From: Clostridiales bacterium
GTDB taxonomy: Bacteria; Bacillota; Clostridia; Oscillospirales; Acutalibacteraceae
NCBI GenBank assembly: GCA_012839185.1
Contig: DUNU01000014.1
Location: 112,413 to 176,412, forward strand
Length of the DNA stretch: 64,000 nucleotides
Direction: 5' to 3'
A model generated the notes under the pieces. The model did not search any database. It saw only the letters and a program-made list of their open reading frames with translations, and had not been told where the DNA came from. Shown here in pieces: positions 61,390 to 64,000 of this stretch. Position 1 is the first letter of the stretch; each line of letters starts with the position of its first letter. Position numbers and translations under genes: made by a program.

Positions 61390-62523
61390 ATGGAGAAATT
61401 AAGTAAAAAAGGCAGTGTGCCGACAAAAGTAAGAAAGTCCAATCTGGAACTGTATCGCATAATCACAATGATAGCCATTGTGGCTCATCATTATGTTGCC
61501 CATTCGGATTATATGGCAATAGGCGGGGTACTTGACAGCAATCCTTTGTCTTGGCGTGCAATGTTTATTGCAGTATTCGGAGCATGGGGGAAAATCGGTA
61601 TAAATTGTTTTGTGCTTATTACAGGTTATTTTATGTGCAAATCAAATATCACTGCCAAAAAATTTGCCAAACTTTTTTTGGAATGGGCTTTTTACAAACT
61701 CATTATTTCCTTAATTTTTATCCTAACCGGTTATGTAGAACTGTCATTATCTGCTATTGTTGATCTGCTTATCCCTATAAAAGAAATTTCAAGAGGTTTC
61801 ACGGCTTGCTATTTCATTTTTTTCTTGACAATTCCTTTCTTGAATATTTTGATAAAAAATTTGGATGAGAAAAAACATATCAAATTGCTTTTATTGAGCT
61901 TGTTTACTTATACATTATTCGGCTCTTTGCCGAAGTTCAGCGTAAGGATGAATTATGTGTCGTGGTTTATTGTTTTGTATTTTATCGCCTCTTATATTCG
62001 TCTTTATCCGAAACCAATATTTGAAAAGACAAAAATTTGGAGTGTAATGTCGCTTGTTACCGTAATTTTGGGAGCAGCTTCGGTTATAGTATGTCAAGCT
62101 ATAAGCAAGCCTCGCTATTTCTTTGTAACTGATTCTAATGCAATTCTTGCGGTTATAATCGGAGTTAGTTCGTTTATGTTTTTCAAAAATGTTAATATTA
62201 AACAAAGTCGTTTTATCAATACTGTTTCCGCAACGACATTTGGTGTACTGTGCATACATGCAAACAGTGCAAATATGACTCGATGGCTATGGATTGACAC
62301 TTTGAAAAATGTTGAGATGTTCAATTCAGATTATTTGGTTATCCACGCATTTGGCAGCGTTTTGGGAATATTTATCATCTGTGCCGTTATTGATTTATTG
62401 CGGATTCATCTGATTGAAAAGCCGTTCTTTAAGGTTTGGGATAAACGCTGGAATTTGGTTTTGGAGAAATACGAAAAAATCGAGAGCAAAATCTGCAAGA
62501 AGTTTAATATATGGGGGAATTAA
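61390..62523 (+). CDS. Membrane acyltransferase, acyltransferase 3 family
   Basis: 377 residues with about ten membrane helices. The start SNLELYRIITMIAIVAHHYV fits the acyltransferase-3 N-terminus (R/S-N-x-x-L-E-x-x-R, with conserved His in the first helix pair), and INCFVLITGYFMC also matches; the C-terminus ends LLRIHLIEKPFFKVW. These enzymes O-acetylate surface sugars or other exported molecules. The ATG at 61390 follows GGAG; an in-frame TTG at 61366 is rejected. The gene stands alone between two 89-bp direct repeats, so it may be a recently acquired or mobile unit. Base composition is AT-richer than rplM/rpsI next to it. Confidence 0.85.
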   Translation: MEKLSKKGSVPTKVRKSNLELYRIITMIAIVAHHYVAHSDYMAIGGVLDSNPLSWRAMFIAVFGAWGKIGINCFVLITGYFMCKSNITAKKFAKLFLEWAFYKLIISLIFILTGYVELSLSAIVDLLIPIKEISRGFTACYFIFFLTIPFLNILIKNLDEKKHIKLLLLSLFTYTLFGSLPKFSVRMNYVSWFIVLYFIASYIRLYPKPIFEKTKIWSVMSLVTVILGAASVIVCQAISKPRYFFVTDSNAILAVIIGVSSFMFFKNVNIKQSRFINTVSATTFGVLCIHANSANMTRWLWIDTLKNVEMFNSDYLVIHAFGSVLGIFIICAVIDLLRIHLIEKPFFKVWDKRWNLVLEKYEKIESKICKKFNIWGN

Positions 62524-62554
62524 TATATAATTATTTTTTAATCCGTTAGGCTTA

Positions 62555-62643
62555 GACTGTTTTTTCCCGTCGTAACAGTTCTCCAAAAGATAATTCCTAT
62601 CTGGGACAAATTCTTATCACACACTCTGCATCTTGCAGGGTGT
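62555..62643 (+). repeat. 89-bp direct repeat, right copy
   Basis: Second copy of 61119-61207 (six differences). It begins exactly at the 3' arm of the hairpin whose 5' arm is missing here, and contains the rpsI-like core at 62576-62594. Confidence 0.9.
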
Positions 62644-62648
62644 TTTTT
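62621..62648 (+). terminator. Terminator within the right direct repeat
   Basis: Stem ACACTCTGC/GCAGGGTGT (one T-G pair) with a 5-nt loop and five further T. Best placed as terminator of the acyltransferase gene. Confidence 0.8.
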
Positions 62649-62677
62649 CATCTGTATAGATGTTCGGCTAACAAAAT

Positions 62678-62700
62678 AACAGCTCCTTCGGGGCTGTTTT
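62678..62700 (+). terminator. Terminator-like hairpin beyond the direct repeat
   Basis: AACAGCTCC/GGGGCTGTT with a TTC loop and T residues after it. Confidence 0.7.
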
Positions 62701-62784
62701 GTTATTACGGCAGAGAGTGATAGGATGAGTTTTCCATCCGCCGTTTTCTTTGAATATATTAAAAATTAACCCTTATTTTTTATG

Positions 62785-62938
62785 GGTTAAGGGTACAAAA
62801 TTTAATGGTTAAGGGTATACAAAATAGAGGTTAAAGGTACAAAAAATAGGGGTTAAAGGTACAAAAAATAGGGGTTAAAGGTACAAAAAATAGGGGTTAA
62901 AGGTATAAAAAATAGGGGTTAAAGGTACAAAAAATAGG
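62785..62938 (+). repeat. Seven 22-bp iteron-like direct repeats
   Basis: Units start at 62785, 62807, 62829, 62851, 62873, 62895 and 62917, head to tail with no spacer. Core GGTTAAAGGTACAAAAAATA; units 3-5 and 7 are almost identical, units 1-2 are more diverged (GGTTAAGGGTA...). An inverted partial copy, TTAACCC, lies at about 62766. The 22-bp pitch is two helical turns. Position 240 bp before a replication initiator gene suggests an iteron array, that is, a replication origin or copy-control site. Confidence 0.85.
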
Positions 62939-62941
62939 GGC

Positions 62942-63050
62942 AAATAATATTAAGGAGTAATATTAAGGAATAACACTAATGAATAATACTGATGAATAAC
63001 ATCAATCAACAAATTAAGAAATTTATTTTATTGGAGGGAGAGGATGAAAA
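62942..63050. other. AT-rich stretch next to the iterons (possible DNA-unwinding element)
   Basis: Made of imperfect short repeats of the form TAATATTAAGGA/TAACACTAATGAATAA. It has almost no G-C pairs and lies between the iterons and the rep promoter, the usual place of an origin unwinding element. The region 62524-63176 has no other gene. Confidence 0.5.
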
Positions 63051-63099
63051 GAAGAAAATGAAATTAAATTGCATTAAAAAATATTTTTGCGAAACCTAC

Positions 63100-63128
63100 T
63101 TGACAGGATTTTCAATCTGTGATACAAT
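63100..63128 (+). promoter_or_regulatory. Promoter of replication initiator gene
   Basis: TTGACA (63100-63105), 17-bp spacer, TACAAT (63123-63128), 48 bp before the start codon. Confidence 0.8.
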
Positions 63129-63176
63129 ATGACTGTGAAAAAGAATTGCACAGAACAGAATAAAGGTAAAATTTGA

Positions 63177-64000
63177 ATGGGGTATGAAAATGGGTTTATT
63201 GTTGTGCCTAAGGATTTGATATTCAGTCAGAAATACAAAAGTCTTTCCGGTACGGCAAAGTTGATATATATTGTACTAAAAGACAGGATGAATCTTTCAA
63301 TAAAGAACGGTTATACTGACGACAGCGGAAATCCCTGTGTGGTTTACACTCACGATAGCCTTTCGGATGTACTTAATTGGTCTAAACAGACAATCTCAAA
63401 AGCAATGAATGAGTTGGTGTCTTTCGGACTTATCAGTCGTTATCAAAGAAACGGGTGCAAACCGGATTTCATTTATGTCAAGGAGGTAGCGGACGCAAAG
63501 CCCGCAGAGCAGGGGAAAGAGATGGTAGAAAGTGAAGAAAACAAAGAGAGCAAGGTCGGCGAGAGCAGCGGATATAAAGAAGTGAGCAAAGTCGACGAGA
63601 GCAGAGATTATAACGAATTAAGTGAGGATGAAAAGGTGAGCGTTGATAATAGTACAGACAGTTATAGTAAAGTATGCGGAGATAATTCCGACTATGATTT
63701 TTCCGGTTTTCCCGATATTACCGAAGCTTCCGCAGTTTTCGAAAGTTCGGACTGTACCGACTATACCGACGAGATAAGGGGGAAGATAGATTATGATATG
63801 TTACTTAAAGTCGGGAACAGGAAAGAGGAGCTTGATATGTTTGTTTCAACGGTAAACGATGTGCTTAAAAGCGGACAAAGGGCGATGAGAATATGCGGTG
63901 AGACCTATCCGATAAAGGTCGTAAAAGAGCGATTTCGTGATATTGACAGGGGGACTTTTGAATATGTGAGTGAAATTTTGTCCCGCAATAAAGGCGAAAT
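63177..64000 (+). CDS. repA: Replication initiator protein A (RepA_N, DUF6017 C-terminus), 3' end outside window
   Basis: 274 complete codons, open to the right edge. The N-terminal 100 residues are RepA_N-like: GFIVVPKDLIFSQKYKSLSG, AKLIYIVLKDRMNLS, then SIKNGYTDDSGNPCVVYTHD, and a winged-helix end LNWSKQTISKAMNELVSFGL and KPDFIYVKEV. After an acidic, low-complexity linker (about residues 105-195) follows a DUF6017-like domain (MLLKVGNRKEELDMFVSTVND, MRICGETYPIKVVKERF). RepA_N proteins start replication of plasmids and of integrative elements in Firmicutes by binding repeats. ATG at 63177; the ribosome binding site is only AAAGGTA. The iterons upstream fit its role. Confidence 0.85.
   Translation, partial: MGYENGFIVVPKDLIFSQKYKSLSGTAKLIYIVLKDRMNLSIKNGYTDDSGNPCVVYTHDSLSDVLNWSKQTISKAMNELVSFGLISRYQRNGCKPDFIYVKEVADAKPAEQGKEMVESEENKESKVGESSGYKEVSKVDESRDYNELSEDEKVSVDNSTDSYSKVCGDNSDYDFSGFPDITEASAVFESSDCTDYTDEIRGKIDYDMLLKVGNRKEELDMFVSTVNDVLKSGQRAMRICGETYPIKVVKERFRDIDRGTFEYVSEILSRNKGE

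Noticed and set aside
62785..62938. CRISPR array
   Set aside because: Repeats are contiguous 22-bp units with no spacers, and no cas genes are present; they fit iterons.
63054..63071. Tiny leader frame (MKRRK) after GGAGGGAGAGG upstream of rep
   Set aside because: Five codons, upstream of the rep promoter, so not in the rep transcript from 63100; likely chance.

Overview
The window looks like the chromosome of an uncultured, low-to-moderate GC Clostridia (Firmicutes) gut bacterium, most likely of the Oscillospiraceae/Ruminococcaceae. Reasons: WhiA, RemB, YajC, DivIC next to a YabR-like S1 protein, and a SpoIIIE-type FtsK; strong AGGAGG-type ribosome binding sites; many secreted proteins with N-terminal dockerin repeats; and deoxysugar-catabolic enzymes. 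No taxonomic marker was searched, so this is inference.

Layout. (a) 1-3.7 kb: end of an oligopeptide ABC transporter operon (oppC cut by the left edge, oppD, oppF, small membrane protein). (b) 3.7-10.3 kb: a GPH/MFS transporter, divergent from tex - nucleosidase - mtaB, then divIC - S1 protein. (c) 10.4-20.9 kb: orphan zinc-binding lipoprotein with a duplicated His-rich loop; a DUF2804 - dockerin/papain-like - fucose-isomerase-like - phosphodiesterase operon; an M20 peptidase; a lipoprotein; thrC and a phosphoesterase. (d) 20.9-24.1 kb: tRNA-Leu(TAA) whose 3' end is repeated downstream in a 165-bp tandem repeat, followed by cargo-like genes (tetR with its operator, alpha/beta hydrolase, truncated GNAT, FlaR-like ATPase). 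(e) 24.2-32.9 kb, minus strand: one packed operon, ROK kinase - murB - whiA - phosphoesterase - MreB-like - recD2 - MATE. (f) 33-40.8 kb: a glycosidase-like protein, two secreted proteins, yajC, a secreted esterase, peptidase S51 and rhamnulokinase. (g) 40.9-52.8 kb, plus strand: a very tight operon of GH95 fucosidase - ftsK - exonuclease - amidase - ygiQ - MBL hydrolase - remB - radical SAM maturase. (h) 52.8-60 kb: small Cys protein and LOG protein, a dockerin protein, a ceramidase-like protein, prs, and an Idh-type oxidoreductase with a DUF5596-like protein. (i) 60.1-61 kb: rplM-rpsI. (j) 61-64 kb: copies of the rpsI 3' end, an acyltransferase gene between 89-bp direct repeats, seven 22-bp iteron-like repeats, an AT-rich stretch, and the start of a RepA_N/DUF6017 replication initiator that runs off the right edge.

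The most interesting part is the right end. An iteron array plus RepA_N gene is the replication module of a plasmid-like or integrative conjugative element. It lies just beyond rpsI, and a piece of the rpsI 3' end recurs twice before it, as expected for nested attachment sites. The tRNA-Leu locus shows a second, separate case of a gene 3' end being copied downstream.

Genes with related jobs: GH95 fucosidase, a fucose/arabinose-isomerase-family enzyme, rhamnulokinase and the glycosidase-like protein point to use of fucose/rhamnose-containing glycans. FtsK, the amidase, MurB, WhiA, DivIC and the MreB-like protein belong to envelope growth and division. Nineteen promoter candidates are listed, all with a 17-bp spacer; several use TTGCAA as the -35 box.
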